From Niveispirillum irakense DSM 11586 (GTDB lineage: Bacteria > Pseudomonadota > Alphaproteobacteria > Azospirillales > Azospirillaceae), in assembly GCF_000429645.1 (NCBI RefSeq), contig NZ_KE386935.1:227809-291808 (forward strand): DNA of 64,000 bases, in the 5' to 3' direction. The stretch's first letter is position 1; each line of letters begins with the position of its first letter. Position numbers and translations under genes: made by a program. A model generated the notes under the pieces. The model saw nothing but the letters and a program-made list of their open reading frames with translations. It made no database searches and was not told the origin of the DNA. Shown piece by piece: positions 39,729-48,629 of the stretch.

Positions 39729-42149
39729 TTACTTCCCGCCAGCGTAGCGCGCCGCCACCGGGCCATAGAGATCCCAGACCCGGCGGTCATGCAGGGACCG
39801 AAGCAGCTTCACATATTCCGCATGGCTCCAGGCCAGGGGCGTGGCGGAATTGGTGCCTTCACCCGGTTTGTAGTTATGCGCCGTGGCGGCCCCCACCCCG
39901 TCCCAGACCTGTTCCGGGATCATCAGCCCTTCATTGGCGAACAGTTCCATCCCGCGCACATAGGTGCCCCGGATGGCGTCGATATCCGCCGGCTGGGCGC
40001 CGCCCGGCTTCAGGGCCGCGGCGGCAAGCGCGTAATGGCCACGCTCCCCGGTGAAGATCGGCCAGACCCGGCCACGCTGGCCGGCTCCCATGCCGCCTTC
40101 CAGTTCCCCCACCCCGTAATTGGCGCCGTTGCGCACATCCTCGCCATAGCCGTCATTGCCATAGCGACGCCAGCCCGGATAGGTGCCCGGCTGCCCTTCA
40201 AAGGTGAAGAGATACTTCACCCGCACATTGTCCGGCAGGCCGGTATCATCCAGTTCCGGCAGACTGTCCAGAATGGACGGGGCATCCGCCCGGCGCACGC
40301 CATAGCGCACCAGTTCCAGGAAGCCCGCATCCAGATAAATATCCTCGGTCAGGGCTTCCTTGCCATTGCGCGCCGTCAGCGGGCCCTTGTCATCGGGATT
40401 GTCGTTCTGGGTGATGCGCAGGAAATAGCGGCCATTGCCGCCGCGCTCCGTATAGGGGCCGGTGGTGGTGAACATGGTCTTCTCGATGGACGCATTCACC
40501 CGGTCCGCCGTCTGGCGATAACGGGCGGCGGCGTCCGCGTCCCCTATCTGCTGCGCGATTTCCGCCGCCGCGATCAGGCCCGCCACCACTGCCGCCGTGC
40601 TGGAGGGGGAATAGCCGCCCTGTTCCTCCCACCGTTCCTGCTGGGTGGCCGGCGGGGTGACGGTATCTTCCGTATTCCAGTCAATGCCGGGCTTGCCACC
40701 TGTGACCAGGAAATCCGCCGCCGGCTTCAACATCCCGCTCCAGGCCGCCTTCAGCGCCGCATCATCCAGGATGCCGGCCTGCCACAATTTCCAGCCCAGC
40801 ATCACGGGCATGGCGGTCTGGTCCAACTGCACCGCCACCCATTCGCGCGTGCCGTCAACATGGGTCTTTTGCAGGAACCAGCCGCTCGCCCCCTTGTTGC
40901 CCGGTGTGTCAGGGCGGACCTGGATCATTTTCAGATAATTGAAGGCAGCCAGCGGCGTCTGCGTGTCGCCCAGCGCCAGCAAAGCCATGGCGCATTGGTA
41001 AAAATCGCGCGGCCAGACGGCCTTATAGCCGGTGGTCAATTCATCCGCCGTCACCGTATCGCCCCAGGGGGAGGAGAGGGAGGCGATCAACGCGCCGGCA
41101 TGGGTCTTGTCCTCCTGCGCCTTCAGCACCAGGGCGCTGACATTGGCCAGCCGGCCGCCATCCCCCGCCATTTTCTGCAAATCCGACAAGGGCGCCAGGG
41201 TGGCAAGGTAATCTTCCCAGCCGATGGCATCGCCCTGGCCGTTATAAGCGGCAAGGACCGCGCTATAGCCCCGGCGCAGCGTAGCATCCGCGGCGGCACT
41301 GGCCGCGGCCCGGTTGGGACCGAAGCCGATGACGATATCCTGCACCCGCTCGGTCCCCGCCTTCACGGGTGCCAGTTCCCCCGCCAGGGCCACATTACCG
41401 GGGGTCTTGCCGCTGTCGGCATAAGCAGTGAAGCGGCCATCGCGACGCAACTGGGTCAGCGCGTCAGACGCGCCGACAAAACCCACGCCCGCCTGGGCAA
41501 AGCCGGACGCCGACCGGATGGCCAGCGCCGTGTCCCCTTCCCACGCATTCAGCGTGCCGCCAGCCGTATCCACCCGGTCACCGCCACCCGTGCCGCGCAT
41601 CTGCGGGTCAGCCAGCAGGATGGGGGTGATATCGGCGGTCAGCGCCCGGAAAATATGGCGGATGAACAGCACATCGCGGTCGGGATCGGTGAAGATATGC
41701 TTCTCGATCTCATACCGGCCCTGGCGGTCGCGGTTGACGATGCGATAGGCGAGCGACAACGGACGGCCTTCCGCGTCCTTGTGCAGATAGTCGATATGGC
41801 TGTCCATGTCGGCGGCTTCCAGATGCAGGAAATCCGCGCCTTTCACCGCCACCTGCACTTCCCGCAACTGCGCCTCATGGATCAGCCCATGCATCGTTTC
41901 CGTGACGATGCCCTTGGCCAGGGAGAACCAGACCCGCGACACAGGGCCGGTCGCGGCCCCATCGCCATAATGCCCATCCACATACGCCTCATAAGAGGTG
42001 CCGATGCCCGTCTTGCCGGCAAAAGACCAGGTGCCATGGGCACCAGGCGCGCCGGGGGCCGAAGCGGCGCCAGCCGCCACAGCGGACAACAGGGCAGCGG
42101 AGCCGGCGAGAGCGGTCAGCAGACGCGCGGCAATGCGGGTGGGTTTCAT
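39729..42149 (-). CDS. Secreted GH15 glucoamylase/glucan 1,4-alpha-glucosidase
   Basis: This 806-residue secreted or periplasmic enzyme releases glucose from the non-reducing ends of starch or maltodextrin. A signal peptide (LLTALAGSAALLSAVAAGAA) precedes a bacterial N-terminal beta-sandwich and the (alpha/alpha)6 GH15 barrel. The catalytic acid lies in RWEEQGGYSPSSTAA (about residue 506) and the base in MIPEQVWDG (about residue 745), followed by PLAWSHAEYVKLL. It is divergent from an alpha-glucosidase gene, with two ATACGTAT palindromes between them. The full-length reading suggests an active enzyme. Dextran or isomaltose activity cannot be excluded. Confidence 0.9.
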   Translation of the reverse strand: MKPTRIAARLLTALAGSAALLSAVAAGAASAPGAPGAHGTWSFAGKTGIGTSYEAYVDGHYGDGAATGPVSRVWFSLAKGIVTETMHGLIHEAQLREVQVAVKGADFLHLEAADMDSHIDYLHKDAEGRPLSLAYRIVNRDRQGRYEIEKHIFTDPDRDVLFIRHIFRALTADITPILLADPQMRGTGGGDRVDTAGGTLNAWEGDTALAIRSASGFAQAGVGFVGASDALTQLRRDGRFTAYADSGKTPGNVALAGELAPVKAGTERVQDIVIGFGPNRAAASAAADATLRRGYSAVLAAYNGQGDAIGWEDYLATLAPLSDLQKMAGDGGRLANVSALVLKAQEDKTHAGALIASLSSPWGDTVTADELTTGYKAVWPRDFYQCAMALLALGDTQTPLAAFNYLKMIQVRPDTPGNKGASGWFLQKTHVDGTREWVAVQLDQTAMPVMLGWKLWQAGILDDAALKAAWSGMLKPAADFLVTGGKPGIDWNTEDTVTPPATQQERWEEQGGYSPSSTAAVVAGLIAAAEIAQQIGDADAAARYRQTADRVNASIEKTMFTTTGPYTERGGNGRYFLRITQNDNPDDKGPLTARNGKEALTEDIYLDAGFLELVRYGVRRADAPSILDSLPELDDTGLPDNVRVKYLFTFEGQPGTYPGWRRYGNDGYGEDVRNGANYGVGELEGGMGAGQRGRVWPIFTGERGHYALAAAALKPGGAQPADIDAIRGTYVRGMELFANEGLMIPEQVWDGVGAATAHNYKPGEGTNSATPLAWSHAEYVKLLRSLHDRRVWDLYGPVAARYAGGK

Positions 42150-42218
42150 TCGTTTCTTCCCAGCTTTTCATGTTGTTGGCTCCGGCCATAATCCAGATCA
42201 AGCCGGGGCCGGCGTCTT

Positions 42219-42262
42219 GAATACGTATGTGCTGCAATGCACTGTTTGGTCGAATACGTATG
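42219..42262. promoter_or_regulatory. Two GAATACGTATG boxes in the glucoamylase/alpha-glucosidase space
   Basis: GAATACGTATG occurs at 42219-42229 and 42252-42262, 33 bp (about three helical turns) apart, each centred on the ATACGTAT palindrome with a central CG. Central-CG palindromes are typical of LacI-family operators, and a LacI gene lies at 45658. Confidence 0.6.
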
Positions 42263-42379
42263 CGCCCTGTGGAGCCCGAAAGCGCCCCCTCCTATCATCG
42301 GCCTCGACCTTGGAGGAACCCGGACGGAGCCACCGCCGGGAGGGGCAACCGCCCGACAGAAAGCGGATTTCAGATCATC

Positions 42380-44005
42380 ATGCAGGACCAAGCAGCCGGC
42401 ATCCGTCCCAGCGGACCCGACCATCCCTGGTGGCGCGGCGGCACCATCTATCATGTCTATCTGCGCAGCTTCGCCGACAGCAATGGCGACGGTATCGGTG
42501 ATCTCCCGGGCTTGATCGCCCGGCTGGATTACATTGCCGGGCTGGGTGTGGACTCGGTCTGGATATCGCCGTTCTTCAAGTCACCTATGGATGATTTCGG
42601 TTACGATATATCTGATCATTGCGATATCGATCCGATTTTTGGGACCATGGCGGACTGGGATCGGCTGGTAGAGGCGGCCCACGCCCGGGGGCTGAAGCTG
42701 ATCATTGATCAGGTCTATTCCCACACCTCCGCCCAGCATGAATGGTTCCAGCAGAGCCGGCAGAGCCGGGATAATCCGCATGCCGACTGGTATGTCTGGC
42801 ACGATGCCAAGCCCGATGGCAGCCCGCCCAACAACTGGCAATCCATCTTCGGCGGCCCTGCCTGGACCTGGGATGCCCGCCGGCGGCAATATTACATGCA
42901 TAATTTCCTGTCATCCCAGCCGGACCTGAACCTGCATCACCCTGCCGTGCAGGAGGCGATCAAGCAGGTGGCCCGTTTCTGGCTGGAACGGGGGGCTGAC
43001 GGGCTGCGCCTGGATGCAGCCAATTTCTACACCCATGACCGGGCCCTGACCGACAATCCGGTGAATACAGACAAGGTTGCTCCCCGTCGCCCAGTGGAGT
43101 TCCAGCGGCCGCTGCACAACATCTCCCAGCCCGAGACCTTGAGCTTTATTGAGGAGTTGCGCCACCTGGTGGACAGCTATCCCGATCGCTTCACCGTAGC
43201 GGAGCTGGGTGAGGCACCTTTCAGCATGGTGGCGGATTATACCCAGCCCGGTAAACGTTGTCATTCCGCCTATAATTTTGCCTTCCTGTACCAGAATAAG
43301 CTGGATGCCGCCCTGCCCGCCCAGGTGATCGAGGACTGGATGCAGGCGGCCGGCGGGGCCTGGCCCTCCTGGACCTTCTCCAACCATGATGCCCCGCGGG
43401 CATTGTCCCGCTTTGCCGACGGGCCGGAGACGCCGGCCCGGGCAAAGATGCTCAATGCCCTGCTGCTGTGCCTGCCCGGCACGCTGTTTCTCTATTACGG
43501 GGAGGAGCTGGGCCTGCCCCAGGCCCATATCGGGTTTGAAGATCTGGTCGACCCCGAGGCCATCGCCAACTGGCCCCACACGCTGGGCCGGGACGGCGCG
43601 CGCACGCCGATGCCCTGGCAGTCGGACGCCCCCCATGGCGGCTTCACCCAGGGTCGCCCCTGGCTGCCGGTTGACCCCCGCCATCTCGCCCTGGCCGTGG
43701 ATAAGCAGCAGGGGGCGGAAGACAGCACCCTGGCAGTCACCCGCGCCCTGCTGGCGATACGGCAGCAGGAGCCGGCATTACGCTGGGGGGATGTTGCCTT
43801 TCGCGACCTGGGGCCTTCGCTGGTCGCGCTGGAACGCAGCCATGGCAATCGCCGCTTGCTCTGCCTCTTCAATCTCGTGGAAGCGGAAACGGCTTTCACC
43901 TTGCCGGACGGGACGCGGTGGCAGGCCTTGTTCACAGGCAATGGCGCCAGCCTGGGTGCCGCCACCCTGCCCCCTTTCGGCTTCCTGCTGGCGGAAGAAA
44001 CCTGA
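42380..44005 (+). CDS. GH13 alpha-glucosidase
   Basis: This 541-residue enzyme is a GH13 alpha-glucosidase of the oligo-1,6-glucosidase/alpha-glucosidase type that hydrolyses maltose and short maltodextrins. The barrel starts with WWRGGTIYHVYLRSFADSNG and GLDYIAGLGVDSVWISPFF-like segments (as GVDSVWISPFFKSPMDDFGY). Catalytic residues are the nucleophile Asp in GLRLDAANF (about residue 212), Glu in VAELGEAPF (about 274) and Asp in FSNHDAPR (about 336). ATG 42380 is chosen because homologous sequence starts there; the ribosome site is weak. No signal peptide is seen, so it is likely cytoplasmic, complementing the secreted glucoamylase. Confidence 0.88.
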   Translation: MQDQAAGIRPSGPDHPWWRGGTIYHVYLRSFADSNGDGIGDLPGLIARLDYIAGLGVDSVWISPFFKSPMDDFGYDISDHCDIDPIFGTMADWDRLVEAAHARGLKLIIDQVYSHTSAQHEWFQQSRQSRDNPHADWYVWHDAKPDGSPPNNWQSIFGGPAWTWDARRRQYYMHNFLSSQPDLNLHHPAVQEAIKQVARFWLERGADGLRLDAANFYTHDRALTDNPVNTDKVAPRRPVEFQRPLHNISQPETLSFIEELRHLVDSYPDRFTVAELGEAPFSMVADYTQPGKRCHSAYNFAFLYQNKLDAALPAQVIEDWMQAAGGAWPSWTFSNHDAPRALSRFADGPETPARAKMLNALLLCLPGTLFLYYGEELGLPQAHIGFEDLVDPEAIANWPHTLGRDGARTPMPWQSDAPHGGFTQGRPWLPVDPRHLALAVDKQQGAEDSTLAVTRALLAIRQQEPALRWGDVAFRDLGPSLVALERSHGNRRLLCLFNLVEAETAFTLPDGTRWQALFTGNGASLGAATLPPFGFLLAEET

Positions 44006-44159
44006 GCGCCGGCGGGGGCGGGGCGCAGAAAAGCGCCTGGAAAGGTTCTATCCTCTGCCAGACAAAAAGTTATGGAATTACATAAACATCAGGCGCTATA
44101 CGCTTAGCTTGTTACAATATGCATCTGCAAAAAATGGCCCTGGCTGAAAAAAACTTGTC

Positions 44160-44171
44160 GACAGCGTTGTC
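44160..44171. promoter_or_regulatory. LacI-like operator candidate before the sugar carrier gene
   Basis: GACAGCGTTGTC is a 12-bp dyad (one mismatch) with central CG, 62 bp upstream of the carrier start. A further TTTGTCAC follows. Such sites are common for LacI-family regulators; the match is moderate. Confidence 0.45.
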
Positions 44172-44233
44172 ACGCTTTGTCACATGATCAGCCCAGCCAA
44201 GCCTGCATAACAAGCTTTCATAGGGAGGTCGCC

Positions 44234-45526
44234 TTGGCACAGTCCGCTCCGGCACCCGCAACGGGTGGGTCCGATCAGTTTCCCGTATCGGCCAGTATGC
44301 TGCCCCTGACCATCATGCTGTTCTTCATGGTCGGGTTCGTCACCGTTCTGGTCGACCCGCTGGTGGCCAAGTTCAGGGCGGCTTTCAGTCTCAGCTATGC
44401 CGAGGCGATGCTGACCCAGTTCTGCTATTTCCTGGCCTATTTCATGATCTCCCTGCCTGCCAGTCGCGTGCTGGACAAGCTGGGCTATCTGCGGGGCACG
44501 GTTCTGGGCTTCGTCACCGTGGGTGTCGGCATTCTGCTGTTCATCCCGGCGATTGAGGTGGCGACCTACTGGGTGTTCCTGGCGGCGCTTTTCATCATCG
44601 CAACCGGCATCACCATGATCCAGGTGGTGATGAACCCGCTGGCCTCCGGCCTTGGTCCGGCAGCCACAGCGCCCCAGCGCCTGACCCTGGCGCAGGCCTT
44701 CAATTCTGTCGCCACGACGGTGGGACCGCTGCTGGCCGGCTATTTCATCTTCGATGCGGTGACGGAAGCCGGCGCAGGCAGCGATGCCGGCTCCCTGCGG
44801 GTGCTGGAAACGCCGTGTCTGGTGCTGGCCTGCGTCATGTTCGCCATCGCCGCCCTGTTCTGGGTACTGCGGCGTAACGAACGGCGGGAGCGCCGGGAAA
44901 GCGCCCATTGGCACATGCCTTCCCTGCGGGAAAATCCGCGGCTGGCCTTCGGCGCGCTCTGCATCTTCACCTATGTCGGCGCTGAAGTGGCGATCGGCAG
45001 CCTGATGATCAACTACCTGGGCCTGGAAAGCACGCTGGGCCTGGATGAGAAGACGGCGACCCATTATCTGGCCTATTACTGGGGTGCGGCCATGGTCGGC
45101 CGGTTCATCGGCTCTGCGGTGATGAGCAAGGTGCAGCCTGCGCGCGTCCTGGCCTTCTGCGCCTTGATGTCGGGCGTGCTGGCCGCCGTGTCAGCCGTGA
45201 CCACGGGTCCGATCTCTGCCTATACGGCCCTGCTGATCGGCCTGTTCAACTCCGTCATGTTCCCGTCGATCTTCTCCTTGTCGGTGAAGGACATGAACGA
45301 CCAGACCCCGGCCGCCTCCGGCCTGCTCTGTCTGGCGATCGTCGGTGGTGCCATTGTCCCCGTCGTGACGGGCAAGATGGCTGATCTTACCAACCTCCAC
45401 GTGTCCATGATCATCCCGGTCCTGTGCTACGTGACGATTGTCGCCTTCGCCCTCCTGTGCGCCCGCGGCGCCCTGGAAAATGGCGTGGGTCGTCGTACCG
45501 CCGCCCGTCTGGCCGGCGCTGACTGA
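44234..45526 (+). CDS. FHS-family (FucP/GluP-type) sugar:proton symporter
   Basis: This 430-residue MFS carrier has about 12 membrane helices starting LTIMLFFMVGFVTVLVDPLV and the signatures FRAAFSLSYAEAMLTQFCYF, GITMIQVVMNPLASGLGP and SSIVFNSVMFPSIF-like MFPSIFSLSVKDM, characteristic of fucose/glucose/galactose porters. It probably imports glucose released by the glucoamylase. The start is TTG 44234 with an excellent AGGGAGG 5 bp away; an earlier TTG at 44177 has no such site. It is followed by LacI and glucokinase genes, a coherent glucose-uptake unit. The exact sugar is not fixed by sequence. Confidence 0.85.
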   Translation: MAQSAPAPATGGSDQFPVSASMLPLTIMLFFMVGFVTVLVDPLVAKFRAAFSLSYAEAMLTQFCYFLAYFMISLPASRVLDKLGYLRGTVLGFVTVGVGILLFIPAIEVATYWVFLAALFIIATGITMIQVVMNPLASGLGPAATAPQRLTLAQAFNSVATTVGPLLAGYFIFDAVTEAGAGSDAGSLRVLETPCLVLACVMFAIAALFWVLRRNERRERRESAHWHMPSLRENPRLAFGALCIFTYVGAEVAIGSLMINYLGLESTLGLDEKTATHYLAYYWGAAMVGRFIGSAVMSKVQPARVLAFCALMSGVLAAVSAVTTGPISAYTALLIGLFNSVMFPSIFSLSVKDMNDQTPAASGLLCLAIVGGAIVPVVTGKMADLTNLHVSMIIPVLCYVTIVAFALLCARGALENGVGRRTAARLAGAD

Positions 45527-45657
45527 TCCAGTGCGGCCCCGGCCGGGTCCTTCGGGGATAAATTATGCCCCCGACAGGCTCTCCGACCGGGGTCGGGACT
45601 GGACCGGAAGCGTCGCAACGACGATAAAGCTGGGGTTGTCCCCGGCCGGAGAGAGAG

Positions 45658-46704
45658 ATGGCGCCGCCCCACCCGCGCAAACCGACCATCAGTGATGTCG
45701 CCGCGCTTGCGGAAGTGTCGATCAAGACCGTGTCGCGGGTGATGAATAAAGAGCCCAATGTCCGCGATGTGGTGAAAAGCAAGGTGCAGCGCGCCATGAC
45801 GGAACTGGGCTATCAGCCCAGCCTGTCGGCCCGCAGCCTGGCGGGGGAGCGGTCTTTCCTGATCGGCCATTTCTATGGCGACACGGGCGGCCAATACACC
45901 CACGATATCCAGCTTGGCATGCTGAACCGCTGCCGCGATGCAGGCTATCACCTGATGATCGAGGAAGTCGTCTATGACGCCCCCGATGTGGGGGAGCGGG
46001 CGGCGGCACTGGTCAATCAGGTGCGGATGGCCGGCGTGGTGCTGACCCCGCCGGTCACCGACAATCCGTTGATACTGGATGTGCTGCAACGGGCGGGCGT
46101 GCCCTATGTCCGCGTGGCGCCCGACCAGAATATCGACACCTCTCCCATCATCCGGATCGACGAATGGCAGGCCACCCGCGACCTGACCGACCATCTGATC
46201 CGGCTGGGGCATCGCCGCATCGGCTTCCTGAAGGGCAAGCAGGCCCACGCCGCCACGCGCCTGCGCTATGGCGGCTTCTGCGAGGCCTTGGCCGAACATG
46301 GGCTGGCACCCGCACCGGAACTGGTCGAATATGGTGAATTCTCCTATGCCACCGGCCTGACCTGTGCCCGGCGGCTGCTGATCCGGCCGGACCGGCCGAC
46401 CGCCATCCTGGCGTCCAACGACGAGATGGCGGCCGGTGCCCTGGCAGCGGCGCATGAATTGGGCATCCCTGTGCCGCAGCAGCTTTCCATCGTCGGGTTC
46501 GACGACACGCCCATCGCCTCCATGGTCTGGCCGCCGCTGACCACGGTGCGCCAGCCCGTCATCGCCATGGCGGAAGCCGCCGCCGATATCCTGCTGGAAC
46601 TGATCCGGCGCAAGGATTCCGGCCAGTGGGACCATCCGGTGCCCCACCGCCAACTGGATCATGTGCTGGTGGAGCGTGCCTCCACCGGCCCGGCGCCGTT
46701 CTAA
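45658..46704 (+). CDS. LacI-family transcriptional regulator
   Basis: This 348-residue regulator has an N-terminal helix-turn-helix and hinge (TISDVAALAEVSIKTVSRVM, RSLAGERSFLIG) followed by a periplasmic-binding-protein-like sugar domain (GVVLTPPVTDN, PTAILASNDEMAAGALAAAH, SIVGFDDTPIASMVWPPLT). GGAGAGAGAG precedes the ATG. It lies between the sugar carrier and glucokinase genes and likely controls the starch/maltose locus through central-CG palindromes such as those at 42219 and 44160. The ligand is not known; maltose or glucose derivatives are reasonable. It resembles SalC/CebR-type regulators, but I cannot name it further. Confidence 0.88.
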   Translation: MAPPHPRKPTISDVAALAEVSIKTVSRVMNKEPNVRDVVKSKVQRAMTELGYQPSLSARSLAGERSFLIGHFYGDTGGQYTHDIQLGMLNRCRDAGYHLMIEEVVYDAPDVGERAAALVNQVRMAGVVLTPPVTDNPLILDVLQRAGVPYVRVAPDQNIDTSPIIRIDEWQATRDLTDHLIRLGHRRIGFLKGKQAHAATRLRYGGFCEALAEHGLAPAPELVEYGEFSYATGLTCARRLLIRPDRPTAILASNDEMAAGALAAAHELGIPVPQQLSIVGFDDTPIASMVWPPLTTVRQPVIAMAEAAADILLELIRRKDSGQWDHPVPHRQLDHVLVERASTGPAPF

Positions 46705-46751
46705 CCCTATCCGATAGCCATTTTCAGCCCCCTTCCCACGGAACGCAGATC

Positions 46752-47729
46752 ATGACCGACGGCAACGCCCCCTTCCTGATCGCCGACATTGGCGGCACCA
46801 ATGCCCGCTTCGCCCTGGTGGGGGAGACAGGCCCGGCCTATGCCGAGCAGGTGCTGCGCTGTGCCGATTATCCGACCCTGACCGATGCCGCCCGCTTCTA
46901 CCTTCTGGGCCAGAAACTGCCCGTGCAGCCCAAGGTGGGCGCCATTGCCATCGCGTCGCCCATCCTGGGGGACAAGGTGCGGATGACCAATCTGGCCTGG
47001 GAATTCTCGATCGAAGGGGTTCGCCAGGATCTGGGCCTGGATCATCTGGACGTCATCAATGATTTTACCGCCGTGGCCCTGGGCATCCCGGAACTGACGC
47101 CGACCGACTATATCCAGGTCGGCGAGGGGGAGCCCGTGGCCAACACGCCCATCGGTGTAATCGGCCCCGGCAGCGGGCTGGGTGTCTCCGCCCTGGTCCC
47201 GGCGGGGGAAGCCCACTGGACGGCGCTGGCGACGGAAGGGGGCCATGTCACCATGGCGCCGATCACCGACCGGGAAAGCGCTGTGCTGGCCCAGTTGCGC
47301 AAACAGTTTGAGCATGTATCGGCAGAGCGGGTCGTCTGCGGCCCCGGCCTGTGCAACCTGTATGACACGCTGGCCTTCCTGGAAGGGATCGAGCCAGAGA
47401 AACTGACCGCCGCCGATATCAGCGACCGGGCCGTCGCCGGGCGCGATGCCACCTGTGTGGAGGCGCTGGACATGTTCTGCGCCATGCTGGGATCGGTTGC
47501 GGGTAACCTCGCCCTGTCCATTGGCGCGCGCGGCGGCATCTTCATCGCCGGTGGCATCGTGCCGCGCTTCATGGGCTGGTTCGGCCATAGCCGCTTCCGC
47601 AAGCGGTTTGTGGAAAAGGGCCGCATGCGCGCCTTCCTGGGGCCGATCCCCACCTATGTTGTTACCCACCCCTATCCGGCCTTCCTGGGGCTGGCCGCCA
47701 AGGTGCGTCAGGCCGCCCGCCATCATTGA
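46752..47729 (+). CDS. glk: Glucokinase (bacterial hexokinase family)
   Basis: This 325-residue enzyme phosphorylates glucose with ATP. It has the Glk signatures IADIGGTNARFALVGE (N-terminal phosphate loop), VINDFTAVALGIPEL with the catalytic Asp in INDF, IGPGSGLGVSAL, and ALATEGGHVTMAP with the glucose-binding EGGH. The length fits the E. coli-type enzyme. ATG 46752 has GGAACGCAG upstream. It follows the LacI gene by about 47 bp, and together with the carrier and glucosidases it converts starch-derived glucose to glucose 6-phosphate. A rho-independent terminator shared with ohr follows. Confidence 0.94.
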   Translation: MTDGNAPFLIADIGGTNARFALVGETGPAYAEQVLRCADYPTLTDAARFYLLGQKLPVQPKVGAIAIASPILGDKVRMTNLAWEFSIEGVRQDLGLDHLDVINDFTAVALGIPELTPTDYIQVGEGEPVANTPIGVIGPGSGLGVSALVPAGEAHWTALATEGGHVTMAPITDRESAVLAQLRKQFEHVSAERVVCGPGLCNLYDTLAFLEGIEPEKLTAADISDRAVAGRDATCVEALDMFCAMLGSVAGNLALSIGARGGIFIAGGIVPRFMGWFGHSRFRKRFVEKGRMRAFLGPIPTYVVTHPYPAFLGLAAKVRQAARHH

Positions 47730-47748
47730 TGGCAGGCTGAAACGGAAA

Positions 47749-47784
47749 GGACCGGGGCGGGCCCATCATGGCCAGCACCGGTCC
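47749..47784. terminator. Terminator between convergent glk and ohr
   Basis: GGACCGG and CCGGTCC flank a loop of 22 nt, with AAA before and CTTTAT after, so T-rich tails are present on both strands. The stem is short and its loop long. Confidence 0.6.
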
Positions 47785-47814
47785 CTTTATCCCTGCACCA
47801 ACGCGGTAAAGGCG

Positions 47815-48234
47815 TCAGGCGATACGGGTTTCAACCGTGATATTGCCCTTGGTGGCGTGGCTGTACGGACAGACCCTGTGGGCGCGGGCCACCAGATCCT
47901 GTGCCACCGCCGCATCGACGCCGGGCAGCGTGACCGTCAGGGTCACAGCAAGACCAAAACCCTCGCCATCATCGCGCGGCCCGATACCGACGGAAGTGGC
48001 TACTTCCACCCCGGCCGGCACGGCGATCTTGTCGCGATTGCCGACGAATTTCAGCGCGCCGATGAAACAGGCGGAGTAACCGGCAGCGAAAAGCTGCTCC
48101 GGATTGGTGGCGCCACCGGCACCGCCCAGTGCCTTCGGCGTGGCCAGCGCCACATCCAGCAACCCATCATCGCTCGTAGCACGGCCATCACGGCCACCGG
48201 TTGCCTTGGCATTAGCGGTATAGGCGATCTTCAT
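47815..48234 (-). CDS. ohr: Organic hydroperoxide resistance protein Ohr (OsmC family)
   Basis: This 139-residue peroxiredoxin-like enzyme reduces organic and fatty acid hydroperoxides using lipoylated thiols. The two catalytic cysteines appear in AAGYSACFIGAL and HRVCPYSHATKGN; other family features are GLLDVALATPKALGG and TNPEQLFAAGY. ATG 48234 is preceded by AAGGAGCAATAAA, a strong ribosome site; the open frame further upstream covers the operator region and is not coding. Several palindromes at 48300-48373 are likely peroxide-responsive sites, but no OhrR gene is adjacent. Confidence 0.93.
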   Translation of the reverse strand: MKIAYTANAKATGGRDGRATSDDGLLDVALATPKALGGAGGATNPEQLFAAGYSACFIGALKFVGNRDKIAVPAGVEVATSVGIGPRDDGEGFGLAVTLTVTLPGVDAAVAQDLVARAHRVCPYSHATKGNITVETRIA

Positions 48235-48629
48235 TTTATTGCTCCTTGGCTGCTGGGTGGGCGTCACCGCCCGTGTCCCCCGTTGTTCATGAGAGATATA
48301 TCGCACACGAATTAATCGCCCGCAATCTTTTAAATCGCACACGATAATATCGTAAGCCATGCGATATTATCGCTTGTCAGGGAACGTTTCAGCCGCCAAC
48401 GCGGCCCACGCAGGCCAGAGCAGCCATCAGGATGCTTGTATTGCGACCGCGAAGACGCCTAGATCGCAGATGGGGGGCTTGGCAGTCCGGCGGGAACCGG
48501 ACCCGATGTTGAAAAGCGCCCCACGCCCGGACCCGCATATCGCGCCGGGCAAAGCCTGTCCCCCGCAGGCCGCCCGCCGCCAATCGCGGTGCGGGCCATC
48601 GCGCGAAATGCTGTTTCAGGTTCTGGTTA
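48235..48629. other. 395-bp region between ohr and the helicase gene
   Basis: The ohr-proximal part holds operator-like repeats (48300-48373). The remaining 255 bp up to the helicase ATG has no gene I can support and is likely a long 5' leader. Confidence 0.5.
48300..48373. promoter_or_regulatory. Operator array upstream of ohr
   Basis: ATCGCACACGA occurs at 48300-48310 and 48334-48344; ACGATAATATCGT (48341-48353) and GCGATATTATCGC (48361-48373) are perfect palindromes of opposite sense. This repeated layout fits a MarR/OhrR-type repressor, though none is encoded nearby. Confidence 0.6.

Noticed and set aside
39789..42191. An 800-codon plus-strand frame opposite the glucoamylase
   Set aside because: Its translation is rich in Gly, Ala, Arg and His and has no family similarity. 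The opposite strand has a full GH15 enzyme.
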